From an uncultured Pseudacidovorax sp. (lineage in GTDB: Bacteria; Pseudomonadota; Gammaproteobacteria; Burkholderiales; Burkholderiaceae_C), in assembly GCF_913773995.1 (NCBI RefSeq), contig NZ_CAJYES010000042.1:1-52274 (forward strand): a DNA stretch of 52,274 bases. Reading direction: 5' to 3'. Numbering within the stretch: position 1 is the stretch's first letter; each line of letters begins with the position of its first letter. Below, one piece after another: positions 7,825 through 15,591 of the stretch. The notes under the pieces were generated by a model. That model was not told the origin of the DNA. It worked only from the letters and a program-made list of their open reading frames with translations, and ran no database searches. A program made the position numbers and the translations under genes.

Positions 7825-8991
7825 ATGATCGAGCAGACACAGTCCCACAACCACCCCGAGATCCGCGATGCCGTGCGCGCCCTGTGCGCGGAATTCCCCG
7901 ACGCCTACTTCCGCGACATCGACGCGCAGCGCGCCTACCCCGAGGCCTTCGTCGATGCGCTCACCCGCGCCGGCTGGCTGGCGGCGCTGATCCCGCAGGA
8001 ATACGGCGGCTCGGGCCTGGGCCTCACCGAGGCCAGCGTGGTGATGGAGGAAATCAACCGCTGCGGCGGCAATGCCGGCGCCTGCCACGGCCAGATGTAC
8101 AACATGGGCACGCTGCTGCGCCACGGCTCCGAGGCCCAGAAGCAGCGCTTCCTGCCGCGCATCGCCAGCGGCGAATGGCGCCTGCAGTCGATGGGCGTGA
8201 CCGAGCCCACCACCGGCACCGACACCACCAAGATCAAGACCACCGCCGTCAAGAAGGACGGCCGCTACGTGGTCAACGGCCAGAAGGTGTGGATCAGCCG
8301 CGTCCAGCATTCCGACTGGATGATCCTGCTCGCGCGCACCACGCCGCTGGCCGAGGTGACGAAGAAGTCCGAGGGCATGTCGATCTTCATGGTCGACCTG
8401 ACAGAGGCGCAGCAGCGTGGCCTCACGGTGCGGCCCATCGCCAACATGGTCAACCACGAGACCAACGAGCTGTTCTTCGAGAACCTGGAGATCCCCGAGG
8501 AGAACCTCATCGGCCAGGAAGGCCTGGGCTTCAAGTACATCCTCGACGGGCTGAACGCCGAGCGCACGCTGATCGCGGCCGAATGCATCGGCGACGGCTA
8601 CTGGTTCATCGACCGCGTGACGCACTATGTGCGCGAGCGCCAGGTCTTCGGCCGGCCCATCGGCCAGAACCAGGGCGTGCAGTTCCCCATCGCCGATGCC
8701 TTCATCGAGGTCGAAGCGGCCAACCTGATGCGCTGGAAGGCCTGCGAGCTGTTCGATGCGCACCAGCCCATGGGCGCGCAGGCCAACATGGCCAAGTACC
8801 TGGCGGCCAAGGCCAGTTGGGAGGCGGCCAATGCCTGCCTGCAGTTCCACGGCGGCTTCGGCTTCGCCTGCGAATACGACGTGGAGCGCAAGTTCCGCGA
8901 GACGCGGCTCTACCAGGTGGCGCCCATCTCCACCAATCTGATCTTCTCGTACGTGGCCGAGCACGTGCTCGGCCTGCCGCGCTCCTTCTGA
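7825..8991 (+). CDS. Acyl-CoA dehydrogenase family protein
   Basis: This 388-residue FAD enzyme has the full acyl-CoA dehydrogenase fold. FAD and substrate motifs are MGVTEPTTGTDTTKIKTTA, VNGQKVWISR, RQVFGRPIGQNQGVQFPIAD and FHGGFGFACEYDVERKFRE. At the place of the usual I-Y-E-G-T catalytic loop it reads LYQVAPIS, with Gln364 instead of Glu. Helix G has LNAERTL, placing Glu246 where isovaleryl-CoA and long-chain dehydrogenases carry the base, so it may still be active. It is convergent with the CitE-like gene. Its location beside the lyase, CoA-transferase and hydratase recalls the acyl-CoA dehydrogenase in the Pseudomonas itaconate cluster. Its own step there is unknown. Confidence 0.92.
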   Translation: MIEQTQSHNHPEIRDAVRALCAEFPDAYFRDIDAQRAYPEAFVDALTRAGWLAALIPQEYGGSGLGLTEASVVMEEINRCGGNAGACHGQMYNMGTLLRHGSEAQKQRFLPRIASGEWRLQSMGVTEPTTGTDTTKIKTTAVKKDGRYVVNGQKVWISRVQHSDWMILLARTTPLAEVTKKSEGMSIFMVDLTEAQQRGLTVRPIANMVNHETNELFFENLEIPEENLIGQEGLGFKYILDGLNAERTLIAAECIGDGYWFIDRVTHYVRERQVFGRPIGQNQGVQFPIADAFIEVEAANLMRWKACELFDAHQPMGAQANMAKYLAAKASWEAANACLQFHGGFGFACEYDVERKFRETRLYQVAPISTNLIFSYVAEHVLGLPRSF

Positions 8992-9012
8992 CGCCGGCCG
9001 GCGTTGCGCAGG

Positions 9013-9068
9013 GCGGCGTCACCGCCGCCGTGGATGTCTTGACGGTGCCCGGCCCGGCTGCCGGGCCG
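9013..9068. terminator. Hairpins between convergent genes (possible bidirectional terminator)
   Basis: The 80-bp gap between the convergent dehydrogenase and lyase genes holds two GC hairpins: GCGGCG-TCAC-CGCCGC near 9013 and CGGCCCGG-CTG-CCGGGCCG at 9050-9068 (8-bp perfect stem). No T-run follows either, so intrinsic termination is uncertain. Confidence 0.35.
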
Positions 9069-9071
9069 AGC

Positions 9072-9938
9072 TCACCGCTGCCTGGCCAGCAGGCGCCGTG
9101 CCTGCAGCACCACCGGCAGATCGGCCATGCGGCCGTCCACCTGCACCGCGGCGCCGCCGGCGGCCGCATCGGCGGCCAGCACGCGCCGCGCCCAGTCGGC
9201 CTGCTGTGGCGTCGGGGCCAGGGCCTCATGCACCACCGCCACCTGCGCGGGATGGATGCACAGCTTGGCGCCGAAGCCGAAGCGCAGCGACCGCTGCGTG
9301 TCGCTGCGCAGCCGGCCCTCGTCCTGGATGGTGACGGTGACACCATCGACGGCCGGCGCCAGCGCATTCAGCCGCGTGGCCATGGCCACCGCGAAGCGCA
9401 GTGGCGCGAGCTCGGCCTCGTCCTCGCCGCACAGTAGGCCGGTGTCGGCCATGAAGTCGATGTGGCCCACCACCAGGCGCAGCACGTCGGGCGCGGCGGC
9501 GATGCCGGGCAGGGCCTGCCAGCCGGCGGCGCTTTCGATCAGCGGCAGCACCGGCACCGCCGCGCCGAGCGCCGCCCGCACCTGCCGCACGTCCGCCGCC
9601 GATTCCGCCTTGGGCAACATCACGGCCCATGGAGCCCGTGACGCCGCGAGGGGAGCCAGTGCCGCCAGGTCGGCCAGGCCCAGCGGCTGCGCCACCGCAT
9701 TGATGCGCACCACCAGCGGCGTGCCCAGGGCCGCCAGCACCGGCCAGGCCGACACGACCGCCTGACGGGCCGCATCCTTGTCGGCCGGTGGCACGGCATC
9801 TTCCAGGTCGAGCACGACCGCGTCGGCGCCGCTGCGCACGGCCTTCTCGAAGCGCTCCGGCCGGTTGCCCGGCACGAACAGAAAACTGCGCGCCTGCGCG
9901 AGGGCGCTGGAGGAAACAGACGGGGCAGGCAGGTTCAT
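9072..9938 (-). CDS. CitE/HpcH-family CoA-ester lyase, probable citramalyl-CoA lyase
   Basis: This 288-residue cytosolic TIM-barrel lyase matches CitE-like proteins. Motifs are ARSFLFVPGNRPERFEKA, GADAVVLDLEDAVPPADK with the metal/CoA acidic cluster, TPLVVRINAV, VMLPKAESAADV, LPLIESAAGW, then FGAKLCIHPAQV at the CoA-binding end. Members cleave malyl-, citramalyl- or related CoA esters to acetyl-CoA plus an oxo acid. It lies 15 bp downstream of the class III CoA-transferase gene, which follows the MaoC/FAS1-like hydratase. That trio corresponds to activation, hydration and cleavage, so (S)-citramalyl-CoA lyase in an itaconate/mesaconate route is the best guess. No citrate lyase alpha or gamma subunit is present. 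Confidence 0.88.
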   Translation of the reverse strand: MNLPAPSVSSSALAQARSFLFVPGNRPERFEKAVRSGADAVVLDLEDAVPPADKDAARQAVVSAWPVLAALGTPLVVRINAVAQPLGLADLAALAPLAASRAPWAVMLPKAESAADVRQVRAALGAAVPVLPLIESAAGWQALPGIAAAPDVLRLVVGHIDFMADTGLLCGEDEAELAPLRFAVAMATRLNALAPAVDGVTVTIQDEGRLRSDTQRSLRFGFGAKLCIHPAQVAVVHEALAPTPQQADWARRVLAADAAAGGAAVQVDGRMADLPVVLQARRLLARQR

Positions 9939-9953
9939 GACATGGCGCCCTTG

Positions 9954-11135
9954 TCAGATGGCACCGTCGGCCCGCAACGTGTTCACCATCGTCTCGCTGC
10001 AGCCCAGCTCGCGCAGCAGGGCCTCGGTGTGCGCGCCCAGCGCGGGCACGCCGTCCATGCGCGCGGCAAAGGCGCTGGATCGGCCCGGCGGCAACAGGGC
10101 GGGCACGGGACCGGCGGGCGTGTCCACCTGCGTCCAGCGCGCGCGGGCGTGCAGCTGGGGATGGGCCCACACGTCCTGCATCTCATTGACGCTGGCATTG
10201 GCGATCTGCGCCTCGTCCAGGCGCTGGCGCACCTGCGGCGCCGTGAGCGGCGCGAAGGCCGTCTCGATCAGCGTGCGCAGCGCGTCGCGCTGGGCCACAC
10301 GCTTCGGATTGGCGTCGAAGCGCGGGTCGCTGGCCAGCTCCGGCTGCTGCAGCACCACGCGGCAGAACACCGCCCATTCGCGCTCGTTCTGCAGGCCCAG
10401 CATCACGGTGCGGCCATCGCCGGCCTTGAAGGGCCCGTAGGGAAAGATGGTGGCATGCGCCGCCCCGGCACGCGGCGGCGGCGTCGCGCCGTCGAAGGCG
10501 TAGTACATCGGAAAGCCCATCCACTCCACCATGCTCTCCAGCATCGAGACGTCGATGTGGCTGCCCTCGCCGGTGGCCTGGCGCTGCAGCAGCGCGGCCA
10601 GGATATGGGTGTACGCGTACATGCCCGCGGCGATGTCGGCGATGGAGCAGCCGGCCTTGGCGGGCGACTCGGGCGTGCCCGTCACCGAGACGAAGCCGGA
10701 CTCGCTCTGGATCAGCAGGTCGTAGGCCTTGCGGTCGCGATAAGGCCCGTCCTCGCCATAGCCGGAGATGTCGCACACGATCAGCCGCGGGTGCCGCGCG
10801 TGCAGCGCCTCGTACGACAGTCCCAGCCGCGCCGCGGCGCCCGGCGCCAGGTTCTGCACCAGCACGTCGGCGCCTTCCAGCAGCCTGGCCAGCACGTCGG
10901 CGGCGGCGGGGTGCTTCACGTCCAGCGTCAGGCTTTCCTTGGAACGGTTGGTCCACACGAAGTGGGAGGACAGGCCGTTGACGCGCGTGTCGTAGGCGCG
11001 GGCGAAGTCGCCGCTGCCGGGGCGCTCGACCTTGATGACGCGCGCGCCCAGGTCGGCCAGCTGGCGGGTGCAGAAGGGAGCGGCGATCGCATGTTCCAGC
11101 GTGACGACAGTCACGCCATCGAGGGGACGGGCCAA
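9954..11135 (-). CDS. Class III (CaiB/BaiF) CoA-transferase
   Basis: This 393-residue family III CoA-transferase begins MARPLDGVTVVTLEHAIAAP. It contains ARVIKVERPGSGDFAR, LTLDVKHPAAADVLARLLEG, ADVLVQNLAPGAAARLGL, and CDISGYGEDGPYRDRKAYDL, whose Asp falls at the usual catalytic position before IQSESG. These enzymes move CoA from a donor such as succinyl-CoA to a carboxylate. The start is TTG at 11135. No in-frame ATG fits the family start, and a GGAGG ribosome-binding site sits 5 bp before it. It lies between the lyase and hydratase genes, where an itaconate/mesaconate CoA-transferase would be expected (inference). Confidence 0.9.
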   Translation of the reverse strand: MARPLDGVTVVTLEHAIAAPFCTRQLADLGARVIKVERPGSGDFARAYDTRVNGLSSHFVWTNRSKESLTLDVKHPAAADVLARLLEGADVLVQNLAPGAAARLGLSYEALHARHPRLIVCDISGYGEDGPYRDRKAYDLLIQSESGFVSVTGTPESPAKAGCSIADIAAGMYAYTHILAALLQRQATGEGSHIDVSMLESMVEWMGFPMYYAFDGATPPPRAGAAHATIFPYGPFKAGDGRTVMLGLQNEREWAVFCRVVLQQPELASDPRFDANPKRVAQRDALRTLIETAFAPLTAPQVRQRLDEAQIANASVNEMQDVWAHPQLHARARWTQVDTPAGPVPALLPPGRSSAFAARMDGVPALGAHTEALLRELGCSETMVNTLRADGAI

Positions 11136-11140
11136 GAGAG

Positions 11141-11145
11141 CCTCC
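11141..11145 (-). promoter_or_regulatory. Ribosome-binding site deciding a TTG start
   Basis: On the minus strand GGAGG is followed by CTCTC and then TTG at 11135. The strong Shine-Dalgarno sequence at optimal spacing, and the family-typical N-terminus RPLDGVTVV directly after it, support the TTG start of the CoA-transferase. Confidence 0.7.
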
Positions 11146-11180
11146 AGCGTCGGGTTTTGGGGCAGCGCGGGCCGTGCCGC

Positions 11181-12038
11181 TCAGGCCAGCGTGGCCCGGG
11201 CGTCCATGGTCAGGTGGCCCAGGTGGTCGCGCGCCCACAGGTGCACCGTGCCGTCGCCCTCGGGCGCGCCGCAGACCTCGAAGGATTCGGTGTCGAAGGT
11301 GGGCTTCATCGCGCGGAAGCTGAACTGCCGCACCGTGGCCTCGGGGCGCTGGCGGCGCAGCAGGTCCAGCAGCAGCGTGGCGATCAGCGGGCCATGGACC
11401 ACCAGGCCGGGATAGCCCTCCACCTCGGTGACGTAGCGCCGGTCGTAGTGGATGCGGTGGCCGTTGAAGGTCAGGGCCGAGTAGCGGAACAGCAGCACGT
11501 CGTCGGGCGCGATGCGGCGCACCCAGGCCGCATCGGTCGGGGCCGCCACCGGCGCCGGTGGCAGGTCGTCCGGCGCTGGCGTATCGCGGTAGACGATGTC
11601 GTGGCGCTCCTCGATGGCGAGTTCGCCATCGGCCTCGATGCGGTGGTCGACGTTGACGAACACCAGCGGCCCGGTGCGGCCCTCCTTGAGGCGCACGTCG
11701 GCGATGCGCGAGCTGCGCACCAGGCTCTGGCCCACGCGCAGTGGCCGGTGGAAAGACAGCTGGCTGCCGGCCCACATGCGCCGCGGCAGCGGCACCGGCG
11801 GCAGGAAGCCGCCGCGCTGCGGATGGCCGTCCGGCCCCAGCTCGGATTGCCGCGCCGCGGGGAGGAAGTACAGCCAGTGCCACAGCGGCGGGATCGGCGC
11901 GCCGGGCGCCTGCGGCGCGTCGTCGCGGTCCAGCGTGGCGGTGAGCGCGCGCAGCGGCGCGGCCGTGACATGGTCGTGCAGCTGCTCGGTGCGGCCGATC
12001 CATGGGCGCAGAAGGTCGATGTCGAGGGCCTGGGGCAT
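11181..12038 (-). CDS. MaoC/FAS1-like hydratase, probable itaconyl/mesaconyl-CoA hydratase
   Basis: This 285-residue protein has the double hot-dog layout of mesaconyl-C4-CoA hydratases and related FAS1-like dehydratases. The N-terminal half contains PLWHWLYFLPAARQSELGPD, HPQRGGFLPPVPLPRRMWAG and the SQLSFHRPLRVGQSLVRSS strand. The C-terminal half contains LLFRYSALTFNGHRIHYD, with the Asn/His pair of the hydratase active site, and EGYPGLVVHGPLIATLLLD. It would hydrate an unsaturated C4/C5 acyl-CoA. A GGAG box precedes the ATG at 12038. It is first in a three-gene operon with the CoA-transferase and CitE-like lyase and is divergent from a LysR gene. Confidence 0.87.
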   Translation of the reverse strand: MPQALDIDLLRPWIGRTEQLHDHVTAAPLRALTATLDRDDAPQAPGAPIPPLWHWLYFLPAARQSELGPDGHPQRGGFLPPVPLPRRMWAGSQLSFHRPLRVGQSLVRSSRIADVRLKEGRTGPLVFVNVDHRIEADGELAIEERHDIVYRDTPAPDDLPPAPVAAPTDAAWVRRIAPDDVLLFRYSALTFNGHRIHYDRRYVTEVEGYPGLVVHGPLIATLLLDLLRRQRPEATVRQFSFRAMKPTFDTESFEVCGAPEGDGTVHLWARDHLGHLTMDARATLA

Positions 12039-12102
12039 GCGGGTCTCCGTGGGCGGCCGGCGTCCGGGGCGCTGGCGATGCGGCCGATTCTGGTCGCCCG
12101 AG

Positions 12103-12134
12103 CGCTAGCTGTGAAATACTGATTCGGGCTAGCG
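12103..12134. promoter_or_regulatory. Candidate operator with paired GCTAGC sites
   Basis: In the 230-bp divergent gap, CGCTAGC at 12103-12109 and GCTAGCG at 12128-12134 form a perfect 7-bp inverted repeat 18 bp apart. A further GGCTAG follows at once. The region is AT-richer than its surroundings (TGTGAAATACTGATTC between the arms), as expected for a LysR-bound promoter region. Assigned from position and symmetry only. Confidence 0.4.
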
Positions 12135-12268
12135 GCTAGACCGTCTGCAGATAGCGGGAAGTCGCGCAGTCGTTGCTGCGAGGCGGCGTGCGTCCAGGGG
12201 CTGCGCCGTGCGTCCGGCATGCAGCCGGCCCGCCCCATCGCCTTCCGCCCACCGACAGGAACCCCGAC

Positions 12269-13195
12269 ATGGAACTGCGGCAACTGCGTCATTTCATCGC
12301 CGTGAGCGAGGCGGGCAGCCTGCTCAAGGCCTCGGCGCGCGTGCACGTGGCGCAGCCGGCGCTGGGCCAGCAGATCGCCGCGCTGGAGGCGGAGCTGGGG
12401 GCGCCGCTGTTCGTGCGCTCCAGCCGCGGCATGACGCTCACACCTGCGGGCACGGTCTTCCTGGAGCACGCCAGGGTGGTGCTGGCCGATGCCGAGCGGG
12501 CACGCCTGGCCGTGCGCGAGTCGCTGGACGTGCCGCAGGGCGAGGTGGCCATCGGGCTGCCCACCACCGTTGCGCTGGTGGCCACGCTGCCCATCCTGCG
12601 CGCCTGCCGCGAGCGCCTGCCGCAGGTGCGGCTCAAGCTGGTCGAGGGCTACAGCGGCTTCGTGCGCGAATGGCTGCTGTCGGGCCGGCTGGACCTGGCC
12701 CTGCTGTACGGCGATGCCCAGGAACCCGGCCTGGCCAAGCGCCCCCTGCTGGATGACCGCTTGGTGCTGGTGACCGGCTTGGCGCAGGGCCGGGTGCCCC
12801 GGCGCATCGGCCTGGCCTCGCTGGCCCGCTGGCCGCTGGTGCTGCCGGGCCGCGAGCATGGCCTGCGCCGGCTGATCGACGAGGCCTGCGCGCCCGCGGG
12901 CGTGCAGCTGGACGTGGTGGCCGAGATCGAGTCGCTGGGCAGCGTGAAGCGGGCGGTGGAGGAGGGCATCGGCAGCACCATCCTGGCGGCCGGCGCCGTC
13001 GCCGAGGAGGTGGCGGCGGGCCGGCTGCGCACCGTCGCCATCGACGGGCCCGGCATGCGGCGGCGCGTGGTGCGCGTCCTGGGCACCGCGCGCCCGCAGA
13101 CCGTGGCCTGCGCCGCGGTCGATGCGCTGGTGGTGGACGTGCTGCGGGACATGACCCGCTCCGGCGCCTGGCCCGCCACTTGGATCGGGCCCTGA
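12269..13195 (+). CDS. LysR-family regulator of the adjacent hydratase/CoA-transferase/lyase operon
   Basis: This 308-residue LTTR starts at the ATG at 12269 (MELRQLRHFIAVSEAGSLLK), preceded by AGGA 8 bp upstream. The frame stays open further upstream, but the canonical LTTR N-terminus fixes the start. The HTH spans about residues 3-62 (VAQPALGQQIAALEAELGAP, then SRGMTLTPAG). The effector domain includes QGEVAIGLPTTVALVATLPI and a late RAVEEGIGSTILAAG. It is divergent from the hydratase gene. In Pseudomonas and Yersinia the itaconate operons also have a divergent LysR (ItcR/RipR), so an itaconate-like inducer is a testable guess. Confidence 0.9.
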   Translation: MELRQLRHFIAVSEAGSLLKASARVHVAQPALGQQIAALEAELGAPLFVRSSRGMTLTPAGTVFLEHARVVLADAERARLAVRESLDVPQGEVAIGLPTTVALVATLPILRACRERLPQVRLKLVEGYSGFVREWLLSGRLDLALLYGDAQEPGLAKRPLLDDRLVLVTGLAQGRVPRRIGLASLARWPLVLPGREHGLRRLIDEACAPAGVQLDVVAEIESLGSVKRAVEEGIGSTILAAGAVAEEVAAGRLRTVAIDGPGMRRRVVRVLGTARPQTVACAAVDALVVDVLRDMTRSGAWPATWIGP

Positions 13196-13208
13196 ACCCG
13201 CGCGCTGC

Positions 13209-15458
13209 TCAGAAGTCGACCGTGGCGCTCACGTTGAAGGTGCGCGGTGCGCCCTGCACCAGGTAGCCGTAGCCCGGATAGCCGCCCACCGAGGCCCAGT
13301 AGTTGCGGTCGGTGGCGTTGTCGATGCGGGCGCGGAAGGTGACGGGCTTGCCGGCGACTTCAGTGAGGTAGCGCGCGCCGACGTCCAGGCGCGTCCAGCC
13401 GGGCACGCGCAGGGTGTTGGCCGCGTCGGCATAGCTGCTGCCGTTGCGCACGACGCGGCCGGTGAGGGCCAGGCCCGGCACGCCGGGCACGTCCCACTCC
13501 AGGCCGAGGCTGCCCTGGGCACGCGCCACGCCGATGACGCGCTTGCCGTCGGTGGTGGCGCTGCCGGTGTTCTTCTGCTCGGCATCCAGCCAGGTCACGC
13601 CGCCGAGCACGCGCAGTCCGCGGGTGATCTCCCCGAAGGTGTTGAGCTCCACGCCCTGGTGCCGGTCCTCGCCACGGGCCGAGAAGATGCCGGTCGCCGT
13701 GTCCAGGTAGGCGCGTGGCTTCTCGGTGCTGAAGACGGCCACGGTCGCGCCGATGCGGCCGCCGTCGTACTTCAGGCCCACTTCCTTCTGCTTGGAGACA
13801 TACGGGGCCAGCGCCTGGCCGCCGTTGACCACCACCACGCCGTTGGTGGCGGTCGGCGCCGTGTCGCCCTGCGCCAAGCCTTCGATGTAGTTGGCGTAGA
13901 TCGACAGGTTGTCCTGCAGCCGGAAGACGACGCCCGCCACCGGGCTGGTGCGGCTCTGGTCGTAGCTGCTGATGCCGGTGCTGCCCGCCACGAAGCGGCC
14001 GGCATTGGCGACCACGTAGGGGATGCTGGTCGATTCGAGGGTCTGGTAGCGCGCGCCCAGCGTCACCCGCAGGCGGTCGCCCAGAAAGGACAGCGTGTCG
14101 CCCAGTGCCCAGCTCTTGAGCGTGGTGGTGCCGTTGAGCGCGGGGCTGGTGAGGTCGTTGCCCAGGTAGCTGAGGCCCGGCGCGAAGCGGGCCACCGGCG
14201 TGTAGATGCTGCTGGCGACCGAGGAGCCTGCCGCCAGACCCATGGCATAGGCGTTCTTCTTCTGCAGGTCGTACCAGGAATAGCCCAGCACCCATTCATG
14301 GCCCACACTGCCCGTGCGCAGCTTGCCGCGCAGGCCCAGCTCGGCCGTCTTCACGTCGTCCTCGCGGGTGTTGTCGAAGCGCGTGGCCGTGCTGGCGCCG
14401 GTGAAGGCGTTGTTGACCGTGGGATTGGCCAGCGCGTTGCTCTCCGCGCTGCGCCGTGCGCCTGCGGCGGCCCAGGCGGTGACGGCGGGTGTGATGTCGT
14501 ACTCGCCACGCAGGGAGCCGAAGGTGTCGCGCTCCATGGAATAGGTCCAGGGCTGGGCGTAGTTGCTGCGGCCGTCGGGCGCGCGCGGCACGACGGTGAC
14601 GGCGCTGCCCAGCGTCACGTTGGGCCGGGCCGCCTCGAGCATGTGCTCCTGGTGGCCGATGTCGGCCGACACGCGGGCATCGCGGCCGCGCCAGTCCAGG
14701 CCGACCGACAGTGCACTCAGCTTGACCGACTCGCCGTCGACGCCAGTGCCGCCGTCGCGGTGGGCGGCATTCACGCGCACACCCAGGCTCTGGTCCTGGC
14801 CGAAGCGCCGCGCGATGTCGGCGGCGGCATAGCCCTGCGAGCCGCTCGCGCCGCCCACCGTCACCTGCGTCAGCGGCTCGTTGCCCGCGCGCTTGGGCAG
14901 CAGGTTGATGTTGCCGCCGATGCCGCCGCCCGATGGCGTGGCGCCGTTGAGGAAGGCGCTCGCGCCGCGCAGCACCTCCACGCGCTCGAACAGTTCCGAG
15001 GCGATGTATTGCCGCGGCAACAGGCCGTACAGGCCGTTGTAGGCGATGTCGTCCGAGTTCACGATGAAGCCGCGCATGAAGTACGACTCCTGGAAGTTGC
15101 CGAAGCCGCGCGCCACCCGCACCGAGGGATCGTTCTGCAGCACGTCGGCCACGCTGCGGGCCTGCTGGTTCTGGATCAGTTCCTGCGTGTAGGCCGTGGT
15201 GGCGAAGGGCGTGGCCATCAGGTCGACGTTGCCCAGCAGGCCCACGCGTCCGCCGCGGGCGACCTGACCGCCGGCATAGGGCTTGGTCAATCCTTCGGCC
15301 GAGGCGTCGGCGCTGGCCTCGACGGTGACGGTGGACAGCGTGCCGGCTGTGGTGGGTGCGGTCGTCGCGGCGGGCGGGGTCTGGGCCGAGGCGGCCAACG
15401 CCTGCAGGGCCAGGCCGGCGGCCAGGGCCAGCGGCCCCGGCGTGAAGAGACGGGTCAT
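13209..15458 (-). CDS. TonB-dependent siderophore receptor
   Basis: This 749-residue outer-membrane receptor has a signal peptide (MTRLFTPGPLALAAGLALQA to ASAQ). The plug domain spans roughly residues 75-190, with QNQQARSVADVLQNDPSVRV, YFMRGFIVNSDDIAYNGLYG, SELFERVEVLRGASAFLNG and GGGIGGNINLLPKRA. A 22-strand barrel ends in the terminal Phe of FNVSATVDF. There is no N-terminal signalling extension, so it is a plain importer and not an FpvA/FecA-type transducer. Late motifs such as SKQKEVGLKYDGG and DNATDRNYWASVGGYPGYGY are typical of ferric hydroxamate/catecholate receptors. Ligand unknown; no siderophore biosynthesis genes are nearby. A Fur-box-like site lies 17 bp upstream of the start. Confidence 0.95.
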   Translation of the reverse strand: MTRLFTPGPLALAAGLALQALAASAQTPPAATTAPTTAGTLSTVTVEASADASAEGLTKPYAGGQVARGGRVGLLGNVDLMATPFATTAYTQELIQNQQARSVADVLQNDPSVRVARGFGNFQESYFMRGFIVNSDDIAYNGLYGLLPRQYIASELFERVEVLRGASAFLNGATPSGGGIGGNINLLPKRAGNEPLTQVTVGGASGSQGYAAADIARRFGQDQSLGVRVNAAHRDGGTGVDGESVKLSALSVGLDWRGRDARVSADIGHQEHMLEAARPNVTLGSAVTVVPRAPDGRSNYAQPWTYSMERDTFGSLRGEYDITPAVTAWAAAGARRSAESNALANPTVNNAFTGASTATRFDNTREDDVKTAELGLRGKLRTGSVGHEWVLGYSWYDLQKKNAYAMGLAAGSSVASSIYTPVARFAPGLSYLGNDLTSPALNGTTTLKSWALGDTLSFLGDRLRVTLGARYQTLESTSIPYVVANAGRFVAGSTGISSYDQSRTSPVAGVVFRLQDNLSIYANYIEGLAQGDTAPTATNGVVVVNGGQALAPYVSKQKEVGLKYDGGRIGATVAVFSTEKPRAYLDTATGIFSARGEDRHQGVELNTFGEITRGLRVLGGVTWLDAEQKNTGSATTDGKRVIGVARAQGSLGLEWDVPGVPGLALTGRVVRNGSSYADAANTLRVPGWTRLDVGARYLTEVAGKPVTFRARIDNATDRNYWASVGGYPGYGYLVQGAPRTFNVSATVDF

Positions 15459-15474
15459 GGAGATGGGTGTTGAA

Positions 15475-15493
15475 GAGAATGCGAATTGTTATT
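15475..15493. promoter_or_regulatory. Putative Fur box
   Basis: GAGAATGCGAATTGTTATT matches 13 of 19 positions of the Fur consensus (GATAATGATAATCATTATC), within a conspicuously AT-rich patch in otherwise GC-rich DNA. It lies just upstream of the TonB receptor start, consistent with iron repression. Confidence 0.6.
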
Positions 15494-15591
15494 ATTAGTT
15501 AACGCATCGTCAACGCAAGGCGGCGCAGGCGCAAGCCCGCCATTGCAGCGGGGCCATCTCTCAAAGGGAGCCGCGAAGGGGATCGGGGGTG

